Origin: Rivularia sp. PCC 7116
GTDB taxonomy: Bacteria > Cyanobacteriota > Cyanobacteriia > Cyanobacteriales > Nostocaceae
Length of the DNA: 64,000 nucleotides
NCBI RefSeq assembly: GCF_000316665.1
Contig: NC_019678.1
Span: 6,729,001-6,793,000 of the forward strand
Reading direction: 5' to 3'
A model generated the notes under the pieces. The model ran no database searches. It was not told the origin of the DNA and was given only the letters and a program-made list of their open reading frames with translations. Positions within the stretch are counted from its first letter, which is position 1. The number at the start of each line of letters is the position of its first letter. Below, piece by piece: positions 17,638-26,837 of the stretch. Made by a program: the position numbers and the translations under genes.

Positions 17638-18585
17638 CTAACTGCGAACTGATTCCCTTCTTCTGGGAACATCGTAAGTCATAAAGTCGTAAGCCATCTT
17701 CGTATTAGGGAAAATAGCTCTACCTTCGTTAAGTAAGTCTTTTAGCTCAATGGCATTGCCAGGAGCATAACGGGGACTAAAATGACTCATAATTAAATTA
17801 TGCGCGCCTGCTGCTAAGGCCGTTTGTGCAGCCATTGTAGATGTCGAATGCAGTCTGTCAAAAGCCATCTGGGAATCTTGATGGGCGAAAGTAGCTTCGT
17901 GAATTAATACGTCAGCATCTTTGGCTAAATCCACTGCATTTTCACAAAATACCGTATCGGTACAATATACAACTTTGCGCCCGATTTCCGTAGGTCCGCA
18001 TAAGTCAGCACCGTTAATAACTCTTCCATCTTTTAAAGTTACGCTTTCGCCACGTTTGAGCTGACCATATATTCTACCGGGAGGAATTTCCAAGGCTTTT
18101 GCTTTCTCAACATCGAATCTTCCGGCTCTGTTTTTTTCCTCCACACGATAACCATAAGCTGTAATTCGATGATGCAAAATATCGCAGCTAACCCTAAATT
18201 CTGAATCTTCATAAACTACTCCCGGACGAACAGCATGAACTTTTACCGGGTAAGAAAAGTGTGTATGAGAATAGCGTCTGCAAGCTTGCAAATATTCGTT
18301 TAAGCCTTGCGGGCCATAAATATCAACGCGGCTGACATTTCCTGCTAAACCGCAGCTAGCAAGAAGCCCCATCAAACCAAATATATGATCGCCGTGCATA
18401 TGAGTAACAAAAATTCGGGAGAGTTGACTCATTTTTAAGTCACTCCGCAATATTTGATGTTGGGTACCTTCACCACAATCAAATAACCATAATTCTGCTC
18501 TTTGCGGCAATCTCAGGGCAACACTAGAAACATTGCGCGACCTTGTAGGTACCCCGGAACTCGTCCCTAAAAATGTTATTTGCAC
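17638..18585 (-). CDS. rnz: Ribonuclease Z
   Basis: Zinc-dependent endonuclease that trims the 3' trailer of tRNA precursors. 315 residues, typical of the short RNase Z form. The metallo-beta-lactamase motif THMHGDH is at 61-67. Further ligands are in DILHHR, YCTDTVF and MSHFSPRY. The exosite and the PxKxHxxxPG-like loop ([10 protein letters not shown]) fit the family. The start at [14 protein letters not shown] is standard. It is the sole tRNA maturation nuclease gene visible in the window. Upstream is the divergent lipoprotein gene, with about 210 bp of AT-rich promoter DNA. Confidence 0.95.
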   Translation of the reverse strand: MQITFLGTSSGVPTRSRNVSSVALRLPQRAELWLFDCGEGTQHQILRSDLKMSQLSRIFVTHMHGDHIFGLMGLLASCGLAGNVSRVDIYGPQGLNEYLQACRRYSHTHFSYPVKVHAVRPGVVYEDSEFRVSCDILHHRITAYGYRVEEKNRAGRFDVEKAKALEIPPGRIYGQLKRGESVTLKDGRVINGADLCGPTEIGRKVVYCTDTVFCENAVDLAKDADVLIHEATFAHQDSQMAFDRLHSTSTMAAQTALAAGAHNLIMSHFSPRYAPGNAIELKDLLNEGRAIFPNTKMAYDFMTYDVPRRRESVRS

Positions 18586-18795
18586 GGTTCTATGTCGTGT
18601 TTTTATAACTTAATTTACGTCTCAATCTCTATAATGACACTCTGCAAGAAACTTGGTTAACTTAACTTAACGATACACGTACAATTCAACGTTAATAAGA
18701 TAATTTTCATGCAAAATATGTAATATATATTTATAAGATATATTTATAAGCGTTATAAGCGAGTTTTTAAAGGGAGTCGCACAATCAATAAAGTT

Positions 18796-19314
18796 GTGAA
18801 ATTACAAAAACAACGCACGATAAAATTGTTTTCGCTTCTTTTTTCGGCTGCTATTGCTGGTTGCACCAACGTAACTACAAGCCAATATGAAGCTACAGCA
18901 CTTACCACTTATACCTGGCAAGTCAAATATGCGAATAACTTGAATTCAGAACCATCACCACGAAGAGAAGAATTTGCTACAACTTCCCTACTTAACCGTA
19001 ATGGCTTAAAACCATCAGCAGCAGTTACCGGGCCAGATGACCGAGGCTTGTGGTGGCCTGCATTACCGCCGCGACCAACAGTTGATGAAGTGGAGCAACG
19101 GCAAGGTTCGGAACAAGAGGCAAGTAGACCCGAATTATTAAAATCTGTAAAGTACGAATTTATTTACTCAGAAGGTACAGAGCAAAGGACGTTACCTACA
19201 GATTACGATGTTTATAGACAAGTCGTAAAAGCTTATCCAGAGCGCGTGCCTTTAGAACTAACTTTGGGAGTAGGAGATAATTCAGTTGAGAAAGCTGAGC
19301 CAGTTAGTCAGTAA
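18796..19314 (+). CDS. Putative lipoprotein of unknown function
   Basis: Small secreted protein of 172 residues starting at GTG (18796). Residues 1-22 form a lipoprotein signal (KLFSLLFSAAIAGC) with the lipobox cysteine at 23, so it should be lipid-anchored. The mature part is polar and proline-rich (WWPALPPRPTVDEVEQRQ) and matches no domain I know. The C-terminal third (KSVKYEFIYSEGTEQRTLPT) looks beta-rich. It converges with the saccharopine-dehydrogenase-like gene, with only about 30 bp between stop codons. Confidence 0.65.
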   Translation: MKLQKQRTIKLFSLLFSAAIAGCTNVTTSQYEATALTTYTWQVKYANNLNSEPSPRREEFATTSLLNRNGLKPSAAVTGPDDRGLWWPALPPRPTVDEVEQRQGSEQEASRPELLKSVKYEFIYSEGTEQRTLPTDYDVYRQVVKAYPERVPLELTLGVGDNSVEKAEPVSQ

Positions 19315-19343
19315 AAAAATTGCAACTTAAAAACACCCGTTGT

Positions 19344-20543
19344 TTAGCTGACATAATCTTTTAAATACTCATAAGGCTTATTTAACCTACCATTAAAGGC
19401 AATAGTCCCTTCATAAATCATTCGGCTATCAGCTTGATTTAACTGCGACCATACTTTTGAAATTAATTGATTTCCAAAATCTTGTGAAGCATCTCTCGGC
19501 AGTTCATTCGGTAAATTATCCACTGCCATAACATCGATACAGTGATTTTGGAATGGCTCGGTTTCCTTGGATAATAAAGGGTCGTAACCATAAATCGGAT
19601 TAGTAATTGAAGAAGCTTTTATTGTAGAAGGGATAGAAGAATCTGGAGCAATATCGCAAGTGACATCGGCAATAACACGAATAGTAAAGTCTTTGCGTTT
19701 CATATCCTCTTTACTAAAGAAAGCTGGAATACGCTTATCCCAATAAATACCGTTGAGCATAATATTCGCAGTACGAGTATAGGGAGCAAAACTAGAAACA
19801 TATTCTTCGGGATGCTGATAATAATGACTGTCATCAAAATTCTGTTCTCCTGCAAAGCGATACATATCTTTTACCGCTAGCTGTGTATATACGGGTTCAG
19901 AGGAGTTATGTTCGAGAAATTCTTGAGGTGAAACCCTTTTAATTTTCATTTTTTCCAACACCTCAACTGCACCGCTAGCAACTCTACCTTCTCCGGTGAC
20001 TACCAGTTTTATATTAGAAAGAGGTAAGTTTTGATAATAAGTTTGAGCTTCTGCCCAATCATGGCACTCATGCATGGGTTTGAGATTAAACTTTCCCTCG
20101 CGTCGCCCCCAAGCCAGAATGGCATTATGACCGCCAACAATGCCTGCCCAACGTCCAAAAGCAATTACTCGTTTGCCGTACTCATCAGTTAAACATTCAT
20201 AATCAATTAAGCGAATTTTTTGTTGCAATATTGAACGTAAAAGTTCTCGATTATATGGTTGTTTTTTAATCGTATGAGAGAAAAATAGATAGGTTTTCTG
20301 AGGTATTAGCATTGAAATAGGAACTTCTTTAACCCCTAACAAAAGTTCGCATTCCTCCATATTTTCTTTTATGGGGATACCTTGATTTTGATATTCCTCG
20401 TTGCTAAAGCAGCGTTCCTGACTGGGCTGGACAAATATTTGTAAATCTCGATAAGTTTCAAGCAAATATCGGCATTGCTTGGGTGTCAACGGCACTCTAG
20501 TATCACTCTTTGTTTTGCCTTCCCTAATGATTCCTACTTTCAT
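19344..20543 (-). CDS. Saccharopine dehydrogenase-like oxidoreductase (Lys1 type)
   Basis: 399 residues of the alanine dehydrogenase/transhydrogenase N-terminal superfamily, closest in pattern to saccharopine dehydrogenase (NAD+, L-lysine-forming). MKVGIIREGKTKSDTRVPLTPKQC is the family start, and FGRWAGIVGGHNAILAWGRR is the saccharopine-dehydrogenase-type motif. The nucleotide fold lies at LVVTGEGRVASGAVEVL, where the usual GxGxxG is GEGRVASG. The alpha-aminoadipate lysine route is not standard in cyanobacteria, so the substrate may be another amino-acid adduct; lysine biosynthesis should not be inferred. No pathway neighbours are present. Transfer from another phylum is possible. Confidence 0.75.
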   Translation of the reverse strand: MKVGIIREGKTKSDTRVPLTPKQCRYLLETYRDLQIFVQPSQERCFSNEEYQNQGIPIKENMEECELLLGVKEVPISMLIPQKTYLFFSHTIKKQPYNRELLRSILQQKIRLIDYECLTDEYGKRVIAFGRWAGIVGGHNAILAWGRREGKFNLKPMHECHDWAEAQTYYQNLPLSNIKLVVTGEGRVASGAVEVLEKMKIKRVSPQEFLEHNSSEPVYTQLAVKDMYRFAGEQNFDDSHYYQHPEEYVSSFAPYTRTANIMLNGIYWDKRIPAFFSKEDMKRKDFTIRVIADVTCDIAPDSSIPSTIKASSITNPIYGYDPLLSKETEPFQNHCIDVMAVDNLPNELPRDASQDFGNQLISKVWSQLNQADSRMIYEGTIAFNGRLNKPYEYLKDYVS

Positions 20544-20694
20544 AATTAATTTTTTAATTCTAAATTATCACTGATAATTAGGAAACCCAAAAAAGAGTTA
20601 CATTAATTGCGATATCGCCTTTAAACGACGAATGAAGCGATACAGCCCGAATCGCTTCATAACATCACTATCAATTATTTACTAGTTTGAGAAA

Positions 20695-21819
20695 TTAAGC
20701 AGGATTGGAAAGCATCCTTTTCTGTAACAAGCTAAGTATTGCAGATTTTTCTAAAATTCCCACCAACACGTTATTATCGCGAATTACGGTCAGTGCAGAT
20801 AGTTTTTGTTGTTCGATTAACTGCACTACTTCTAATAAAGGTTGGTCGGCTTTTACTGTAGTAGATTCTGCAATTGGTCGCATTACATCTTTAATTAGAG
20901 TTTCCGACCATAATTGCGGTGAAACGGTACGAAAACACTCAGCAGATATTGCTCCTACAAGTTGTCCATCACTGTTAGTAACTAAAAAGCGCCGCCATTT
21001 TTGTCCGGTTACTATCTGCTCGTCTGCAAACTCTCTGAGGGTAAGATTATCGGCAACAATCGGGCTATCGCTACTTACCGCATCACCAGCTGTTAAACCT
21101 GTAAACTGCTCTTGTACCCTTGCAACTTGGGCTGCATTACCAGCATTTCTCAACAAGAAGAAACCAATTAATAAATTCCAGAAGTTAGCAAAACTGCCAG
21201 TTAACAATAGTGGAATCAAACCACTCGCGATCGCAATCCAACCAAAGATTTGTCCGACTCTACTAGCGAAAACCACTCCTTTATTAGGATTACCAGTGAT
21301 TTTCCACACTATTGCCTTGAGTATATTTCCTCCATCCAAGGGCAAGCCAGGAATTAGGTTAAATGCGAAGAGTGCTAAGTTAACAGCAGCTAAAACGCTC
21401 AAGATTGCCGAAAAAACACCAGATGCGGCAGTCCCAAAACCAATTACTGCAAATACACCAAACAACAACAGGCTAACTAAAGGACCTGCAATCGCTACCC
21501 AAAAAGCAGATGCCGGAGTATTTGATTCTTTTTCTAAACTTGCCAAACCTCCAAATATAAACAGGGTGATGGATTTAACATCAATCCCTTGACGAATGGC
21601 AACAAAACTATGTCCCAGTTCGTGAGCAACGACAGAGCCAAAAACCATTAAAGCTGTCATTAAACCCAGCAGCAAAGCAGAACCACTTCCCAAATAAGGA
21701 AATGCATTGCCTAGCCCGCTACCATAAGTCCAAGTCACCAAACCCAATACCAAAAACCAGGATGGGTGAATATAAAAGGGAATTCCGAAGAGGTTGCCAA
21801 CACGTATTGTGTTATTCAT
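20695..21819 (-). CDS. Site-2 protease family protein with CBS domains
   Basis: Intramembrane zinc metalloprotease of the M50 family, 374 residues. HELGH is at 66-70, and the second metal-ligand motif is in NLIPGLPLDGGNIL around 154-167. Five to six hydrophobic segments fill residues 12-225. A pair of CBS domains follows (about 240-370; VMRPIAESTTVKADQPLLEVVQLI...LVGILEKSAILSLL), which in such proteins bind adenine nucleotides and may gate proteolysis. Known relatives cleave membrane-tethered transcription factors or anti-sigma factors; no candidate substrate is adjacent. The long open frame on the opposite strand is a shadow. Confidence 0.92.
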   Translation of the reverse strand: MNNTIRVGNLFGIPFYIHPSWFLVLGLVTWTYGSGLGNAFPYLGSGSALLLGLMTALMVFGSVVAHELGHSFVAIRQGIDVKSITLFIFGGLASLEKESNTPASAFWVAIAGPLVSLLLFGVFAVIGFGTAASGVFSAILSVLAAVNLALFAFNLIPGLPLDGGNILKAIVWKITGNPNKGVVFASRVGQIFGWIAIASGLIPLLLTGSFANFWNLLIGFFLLRNAGNAAQVARVQEQFTGLTAGDAVSSDSPIVADNLTLREFADEQIVTGQKWRRFLVTNSDGQLVGAISAECFRTVSPQLWSETLIKDVMRPIAESTTVKADQPLLEVVQLIEQQKLSALTVIRDNNVLVGILEKSAILSLLQKRMLSNPA

Positions 21820-22355
21820 GGCGTTTACCTTTGTGTTCTACATCGAGAGACTCGTCAAACTCTTCTCTCGATAAATCCATAGTAACGAAATGTTAAGCAT
21901 TTTTAATATTTGTAACTGTAGTGGTGTCCGTCCGTAAAAGTGCGGTTATGCGAATTGAGAGCGTCGCGTTTATATAGCCAATTATCCTTCCATCGCATTC
22001 GGGAGAGTCTCAAGCAAGTGCCTTGTAATTTCGCTAGAATATTTAGCCGCATTAAGAAAAAGCCAGTAAACATTTGGAATCATTTAATGTGAAATAAAAT
22101 GTAAATTATTGCTCTTTACCCAGCAAAATTCGCGGAAGGGTAAGTGTTGAAAATGGAACGATAAAAAAAATGGCTGAATTGCTTGATATATATAGGTTTG
22201 AAGCTCTTCGGCTTGACGAACCATCCGCGCGCCTTACCCAGACTGGATTTGAGCGATTTACCCCCTTCTCAATCTCAATTTTTCATGCTAATATTTACCC
22301 ATCCGTGAAATTGAACCATGAAAACCTTATAGTAAAAGGGCTTCAGAACCCAGCA
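21820..22355. promoter_or_regulatory. CRISPR leader and upstream intergenic region
   Basis: AT-rich DNA between the protease gene and the first CRISPR repeat. The final 100-200 bases, ending in AAAACCTTATAGTAAAAGGG and CTTCAGAACCCAGCA, are the likely leader with the array promoter. The CCTTATAGTAAAAGGG stretch resembles leader ends of other cyanobacterial arrays. Orientation is supported by the degenerate last repeat at the far end. The small frame at 22170-22382 runs into the first repeat and is not a gene. Confidence 0.6.
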
Positions 22356-23970
22356 GTTGAAACTCACCTTAATCCCTATTAGGGATTGAAACATAACGAG
22401 GCAGAACAAGCAAGAAAGCAATTAAAAAGTTGAAACTCACCTTAATCCCTATTAGGGATTGAAACATTGAATTGTAGTGTTGTAATGTTGTATGTAAATG
22501 TTGAAACTCACCTTAATCCCTATTAGGGATTGAAACAATCGGGCAATGGCAAATGATTCACAACAATGGGGTTGAAACTCACCTTAATCCCTATTAGGGA
22601 TTGAAACACCTTTAAGAACAGTGAAGTTGCTAAGGACTTGTTTAGGTTGAAACTCACCTTAATCCCTATTAGGGATTGAAACTATGGTACGCTCTTTTTC
22701 TTGCTTGGGATTAATAGGTTGAAACTCACCTTAATCCCTATTAGGGATTGAAACTTAATCTATTTTCTATCTTGCCGCTAGAATGATTAAAAGTTGAAAC
22801 TCACCTTAATCCCTATTAGGGATTGAAACTAATTATCGCGTTAAGGTTAAGGAATTGTTTACAAGTTGAAACTCACCTTAATCCCTATTAGGGATTGAAA
22901 CTATTTAGGATGCTTTACCACGGCATCCTTTTTGGTTGAAACTCACCTTAATCCCTATTAGGGATTGAAACAAGGAAGAGAGTATAGATACAGTTTGCAA
23001 TCAGGTTGAAACTCACCTTAATCCCTATTAGGGATTGAAACAACAAGCCTCAAACCTAGTGATAGCAGTCAATTGTGTTGAAACTCACCTTAATCCCTAT
23101 TAGGGATTGAAACCTTATCCTACAAACATGACTACATTTTCTTCTGCTCGTTGAAACTCACCTTAATCCCTATTAGGGATTGAAACCTATTATGGGAAGG
23201 GGGAGGATTTCTATTATCTCGTTGAAACTCACCTTAATCCCTATTAGGGATTGAAACAATTACATCCTGTATTTGCTCTTTCTTTGAATTAGTTGAAACT
23301 CACCTTAATCCCTATTAGGGATTGAAACATCAGTCTTTAATTAGATATAATCATTTAAAACAAGTTGAAACTCACCTTAATCCCTATTAGGGATTGAAAC
23401 ATATTCTTGCTGCAATTTCAGGATGCACTGTATGTTGAAACTCACCTTAATCCCTATTAGGGATTGAAACTTCAATCGCCTTAAAGGAGTCTTTAAACGC
23501 TTTAGTTGAAACTCACCTTAATCCCTATTAGGGATTGAAACTTTTAACTTCTAGAGAAGCTTTCTCAGATTCTCGTTGAAACTCACCTTAATCCCTATTA
23601 GGGATTGAAACGATGATTTTAGACATTTGAATAGTTTGAAGAATAGTTGAAACTCACCTTAATCCCTATTAGGGATTGAAACGGTACTTTGAAAGTTTGT
23701 GAGGAGAATGAAATACTGTTGAAACTCACCTTAATCCCTATTAGGGATTGAAACGCATCAACCAACTTTCCTTACTGCCATTAGCTGATGTTGAAACTCA
23801 CCTTAATCCCTATTAGGGATTGAAACTTATAAGAATTTGTGTAAGCATTATGGAAAAGTAGGTTGAAACTCACCTTAATCCCTATTAGGGATTGAAACCA
23901 TAACCTCTCAAGATAAACCTCTGAGGAGAAAAAGTTGAAACTCACCTTAATCCCTATTAGGAATTAAAAC
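22356..23970 (+). CRISPR. CRISPR array, 23 repeats and 22 spacers
   Basis: The 37-base repeat begins GTTGAAACTCACCTTAATCC and ends CTATTAGGGATTGAAAC. It contains the palindrome AATCCCTATTAGGGATT, so the transcript forms a stem suited to Cas6 cleavage leaving an ATTGAAAC handle. Twenty-two repeats are identical; the last (23934-23970) is changed to GGAATTAAAAC at its end, marking the old, leader-distal side. Spacers are 33-38 bases, all different. By repeat type it fits cyanobacterial class 1 (I-D or III) arrays, an assignment from memory. No cas gene occurs anywhere in the window. Confidence 0.97.
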
Positions 23971-23990
23971 TATTGCTTGCACGCAGCTAA

Positions 23991-25007
23991 TTAATCGCTT
24001 GAATAGGGAGCTAAAGCTAGGTTTTTGTTGCTATCAAGTAGAACGCGATCGCAGAGTTTAAGCAGTTCTAACTCAGTCTGTGTCTTTCGCATCAACCGCA
24101 GAAAATGACCTTCAGCATCCACTAAGAGTGCGATGTAATTAAGGTACATTTTGAGGTGTCCCGCACGCGCTCGCGGTGGTGTTTTTACCGCTTCGGGAGT
24201 TTGCCGTAAACGGTCAATATATTCGCGTACTTCGACTAAAGGAACGAGCGGAATCGGCTCAGAACGCAAGCGGAGGCGAATTTGATTAAAAATCCAAGGA
24301 TTGGCGATCGCCCAGCGTCCTACCATCACACCTGCCGCACCCGTTTGAGAAAGCACCTTGAGGGCAGTTGCAGCAGAATCAATATTGCCGTTAGCAAGCA
24401 CCGGACAATTAACCCGTTTGACTGCTTGAGAAATCAAATCGTATTTCACTTGTCCGCGATACATTTCTTTCACGGTGCGACCGTGCAAGCTCAGTAAATC
24501 GATATTGTGGCGATTAATTATATCTAAAATTTCTTCAAAATTATCAGTGTTATCAAAGCCTACGCGCATCTTTACAGTTAAAGGTCGGTCGTTAATAGCA
24601 GAACGCAGTTCTCCCAAAATTCTATTCACTTTTTCAGGTTCTCGCAGCAATCCACCTCCAACATTTTTGCGATAAACCCTAGGTGCCGGACAACCCATAT
24701 TTAAATCAATTCCAGCAATATTATATTGACAAAGTTCTCTCGCCGTTCTTACTAAATCTGGAATACTTTCACCAATCATTTGAGCAAAAACGGGGCGTTC
24801 GGTGTCGTTTTCGGTGATTGAAGCCAAAATCTTACGATTGAGTCGCGAGTCATCGCGGACGCGAAAATATTCGGTAAAGAAATAGTCGGGACTGCCATAC
24901 TGGGCAAGAATTTTCATAAACCAGAGATTTGTCACGTCCTGCATGGGTGCAAGAGCAGTCAGGGGTAGGTCTGGATAAAGCGATTTAGGAAGCGATACCT
25001 GAGACAT
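23991..25007 (-). CDS. dus: tRNA dihydrouridine synthase
   Basis: FMN-dependent enzyme reducing uridine to dihydrouridine in tRNA, 338 residues. The TIM barrel starts with LALAPMQDVTN-type sequence (LTALAPMQDVTNLWF). GIDLNMGCPAPRVYRKNVGGGLL contains the catalytic cysteine of the Dus signature, and LSLHGRTVKEMYRG and VLANGNIDS are further FMN-site motifs. Which tRNA position it modifies cannot be read directly. Its 3' end is 20 bp from the last CRISPR repeat, and array transcription would run antisense into it. A 133-residue protein gene is immediately upstream (43 bp gap), probably co-transcribed. Confidence 0.93.
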   Translation of the reverse strand: MSQVSLPKSLYPDLPLTALAPMQDVTNLWFMKILAQYGSPDYFFTEYFRVRDDSRLNRKILASITENDTERPVFAQMIGESIPDLVRTARELCQYNIAGIDLNMGCPAPRVYRKNVGGGLLREPEKVNRILGELRSAINDRPLTVKMRVGFDNTDNFEEILDIINRHNIDLLSLHGRTVKEMYRGQVKYDLISQAVKRVNCPVLANGNIDSAATALKVLSQTGAAGVMVGRWAIANPWIFNQIRLRLRSEPIPLVPLVEVREYIDRLRQTPEAVKTPPRARAGHLKMYLNYIALLVDAEGHFLRLMRKTQTELELLKLCDRVLLDSNKNLALAPYSSD

Positions 25008-25050
25008 GGAATTACAGCGCAGGACAAAGAATTACGATTTTACCAACATT

Positions 25051-25452
25051 TTATTTAGGTTGATTGGCGCGAACTTCGATATCTTCGAGGGTTTGCAGCA
25101 AAAGACGTTTGGCTTGCATCTCCCAACCTAACTTTTGAATTTTGATGGCAGCAAAAGTACCACCGATAGCAGCCAACAAACCGATGGGTTGATGAAGTGA
25201 AATTCCTAGCAACAAACCCAATCCACCAATTCCCCAAAATGGTAAAGCTACTGTTTGCCGTTGTTCTTCAATAATTCTATTTAGCTCACCCGAGGGCATT
25301 TGAGTCAATAATTCTTCTTTTGCCTTTCGCTGTTCTGCCATTGGTAGAGCTAAACAAATTTTTCGTCGCAGTTTTTCAATTTTGCGGGCATCGGTGCTGT
25401 ATTCAGTAAGTTCATCAAGCGTCATTGATAATAAACTTTTTAATTGTTCCAT
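25051..25452 (-). CDS. Conserved hypothetical membrane protein
   Basis: 133 residues. The N-terminal 65 residues are helical and charged (MTLDELTEYSTDARKIEKLR...). A central hydrophobic hairpin follows (about 70-105, PFWGIGGLGLLLGISLHQPI and GLLAAIGGTFAAIKI), and the tail is again charged. It is probably a two-helix membrane protein with both ends in the cytosol. No family name comes to mind. It is directly upstream of dus in the same direction, with 43 bp between them, so the two are likely one transcript; a functional link is not implied. Confidence 0.65.
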   Translation of the reverse strand: MEQLKSLLSMTLDELTEYSTDARKIEKLRRKICLALPMAEQRKAKEELLTQMPSGELNRIIEEQRQTVALPFWGIGGLGLLLGISLHQPIGLLAAIGGTFAAIKIQKLGWEMQAKRLLLQTLEDIEVRANQPK

Positions 25453-26095
25453 TGCGTGCTATTGGTTCCTTATTATTTTTATGTGAAAAGCGAATCAATA
25501 TTATGTAGATATCTTACAGGTTTTTGACATCTCCCCCGACTTTTAGTTTTTTTTTCAAGTGCTACTTACTTTATTAAACAAGACTTACGCATGTCATAAC
25601 GTAATTGCGTCATTACATTAGGACATGAGACAGCGACATGTTTACCCGCAGGGGGATCATCTCGCGAAATGGTGGAACGATCCACATAATAACTACTCTT
25701 TTCCTAGTAGAAGATTACCGTTTGGGATTGAGGGAGAGAGTGAGAGAGGGAGGGAGTGAGGGCGAAATTTTAATAGGAAATCTTAGAGCGGCATGGGAGT
25801 ATTTTGCTTTGCGTAAGTCCTAATCATATAATCTGCGCCTGCCATAAAATAGCAAGTGAAATAGAAAATAGCAGATATTACTCGTAACCATAAATATGTA
25901 ATTATAGTTAACCGTACCAATGTTTTTACAGTTTACCGAACATAATAATTAATCATATTTAATTGGTCGGTATTCATCAAATAATAAGTGATAAAAACCG
26001 AATTTACACTATATCTAATCTTCATTAATATAGGAATCAAAGAAACAAATTAAAACCACTTATTAAGTAAACAAAAATATAGGAGTTGAAAACAT
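25453..26095. other. Intergenic region with repeat element and hsp20 upstream DNA
   Basis: The left part contains the TIR-bounded element at 25581-25821. The right part (25822-26095) is AT-rich promoter and 5' leader for the heat-shock gene, ending in AGGAG (26081-26085) ten bases before the ATG. No CIRCE-type inverted repeat was found by eye. Confidence 0.45.
25581..25821. repeat. Element with AGACTTACGC/GCGTAAGTCCT ends enclosing a G-rich repeat
   Basis: The ends AGACTTACGC (25581-25590) and GCGTAAGTCCT (25811-25821) match the termini of the 124-bp MITE family. The inner part (25696-25800; CTTTTCCTAGTAGAAGATTACC, then a GAGGGAGAGAGTGAGAGAGG tract) is repeated in inverted orientation at 44358-44462. 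Confidence 0.55.
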
Positions 26096-26509
26096 ATGGC
26101 TATTACACGTTACAATCCTTGGGGAGAAATGAATACCTTACAGAATCAATTAGATCGACTATTTGAAGATATCCAAGCACCAGCATTTAGAACTCCAGCA
26201 GCCGAATTAACCGAAACTGAAGATGCACTTCACTTAAGATTTGAACTGCCTGGAATTGAAGCGAAAGATGTAGATATTGAAGTTACGGCAGATGCCGTTA
26301 AAGTAATTGCAGAGCGCAAATCAGAACAAAAAGAAGATACCCGTTCTGAATTTTATTATGGTAAATATCAGCGCGTAATTCCTCTAAAAGCAAGAATTAA
26401 AAATACTGACGTAACTGCTGAATACAAAGACGGTATTTTGAATTTGACACTACCCAAAGCTGAGGAAGAAAAGAACAAGGTAGTTAAGGTTAGTTTGTCA
26501 GAAAGCTAA
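26096..26509 (+). CDS. Small heat-shock protein, Hsp20/alpha-crystallin family
   Basis: ATP-independent chaperone of 137 residues that holds unfolding proteins and, in cyanobacteria, also stabilises thylakoid membranes. The N-terminal arm begins MAITRYNPWGEMNTLQNQLDRLFEDI. The alpha-crystallin domain spans about 38-130 (HLRFELPGIEAKDVDIEVTA...YGKYQRVIPLKARI). GILNLTLPKAEE carries the conserved G-x-L. The C-terminus VVKVSLSES lacks the classical I-x-I/V tail motif. Ribosome site AGGAG is at 26081. The 5' leader may respond to temperature, but I found no clear pairing to the ribosome site. Two hairpins follow the gene. Confidence 0.93.
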   Translation: MAITRYNPWGEMNTLQNQLDRLFEDIQAPAFRTPAAELTETEDALHLRFELPGIEAKDVDIEVTADAVKVIAERKSEQKEDTRSEFYYGKYQRVIPLKARIKNTDVTAEYKDGILNLTLPKAEEEKNKVVKVSLSES

Positions 26510-26556
26510 TTAATATTCCCTGCAATAAATTGTGTAGTGTAACGTTGTCATGTTTT

Positions 26557-26634
26557 AAGCCCTGTTGTTGAGCCAGCCGCGTGGGGGGATTCCCCCCGTT
26601 GAGCGGACTGGTGTTGAAGCAACTGGGCTTTTGA
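26557..26634 (+). terminator. Compound stem-loop after hsp20
   Basis: AAGCCCTGTTG (26557-26567) pairs with CAACTGGGCTT (26620-26630) followed by TTTG. Inside are CCAG/CTGG arms and a GGGGGGATTCCCCCC core. It probably terminates hsp20 transcription. Confidence 0.55.
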
Positions 26635-26663
26635 TTGTTTATTTATTTAAGTTCCCGCAAAAA

Positions 26664-26695
26664 AAGACTGATTTATAAAAACCAGTCTTAGTTTT
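26664..26695. terminator. Stem-loop AAGACTG/CAGTCTT
   Basis: AAGACTG (26664-26670) preceded by an A-run pairs with CAGTCTT (26683-26689) followed by AGTTTTAG. It is suited to act from both sides between the convergent hsp20 and 144-residue genes. The remaining DNA up to 26837 shows nothing. Confidence 0.5.
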
Positions 26696-26837
26696 AGATC
26701 ATTATTCAGATTTTAATAAAGCTATTAAAGAAAAGAAAAACGATAAATTAAGCTTTTTAACGAAATTTTAGTTGGGTAAATAAGCATTTTGAAATAGTGG
26801 GATAGGCTCAAAGGGAACATCCCATTTTTCAAGAGGA

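Noticed and set aside
20705-21592. Open frame of 295 codons opposite the site-2 protease gene
   Set aside because: It is fully antisense to a clear M50 protease with HELGH and CBS domains; the antisense translation has no domain features.
22170-22382. Small open frame ending in the first CRISPR repeat
   Set aside because: It uses leader and repeat DNA; its last residues come from the CRISPR repeat.
25970-26095. RNA thermometer in the hsp20 leader
   Set aside because: I looked for a UCCU-type partner of the AGGAG ribosome site and found no convincing pairing in the leader.
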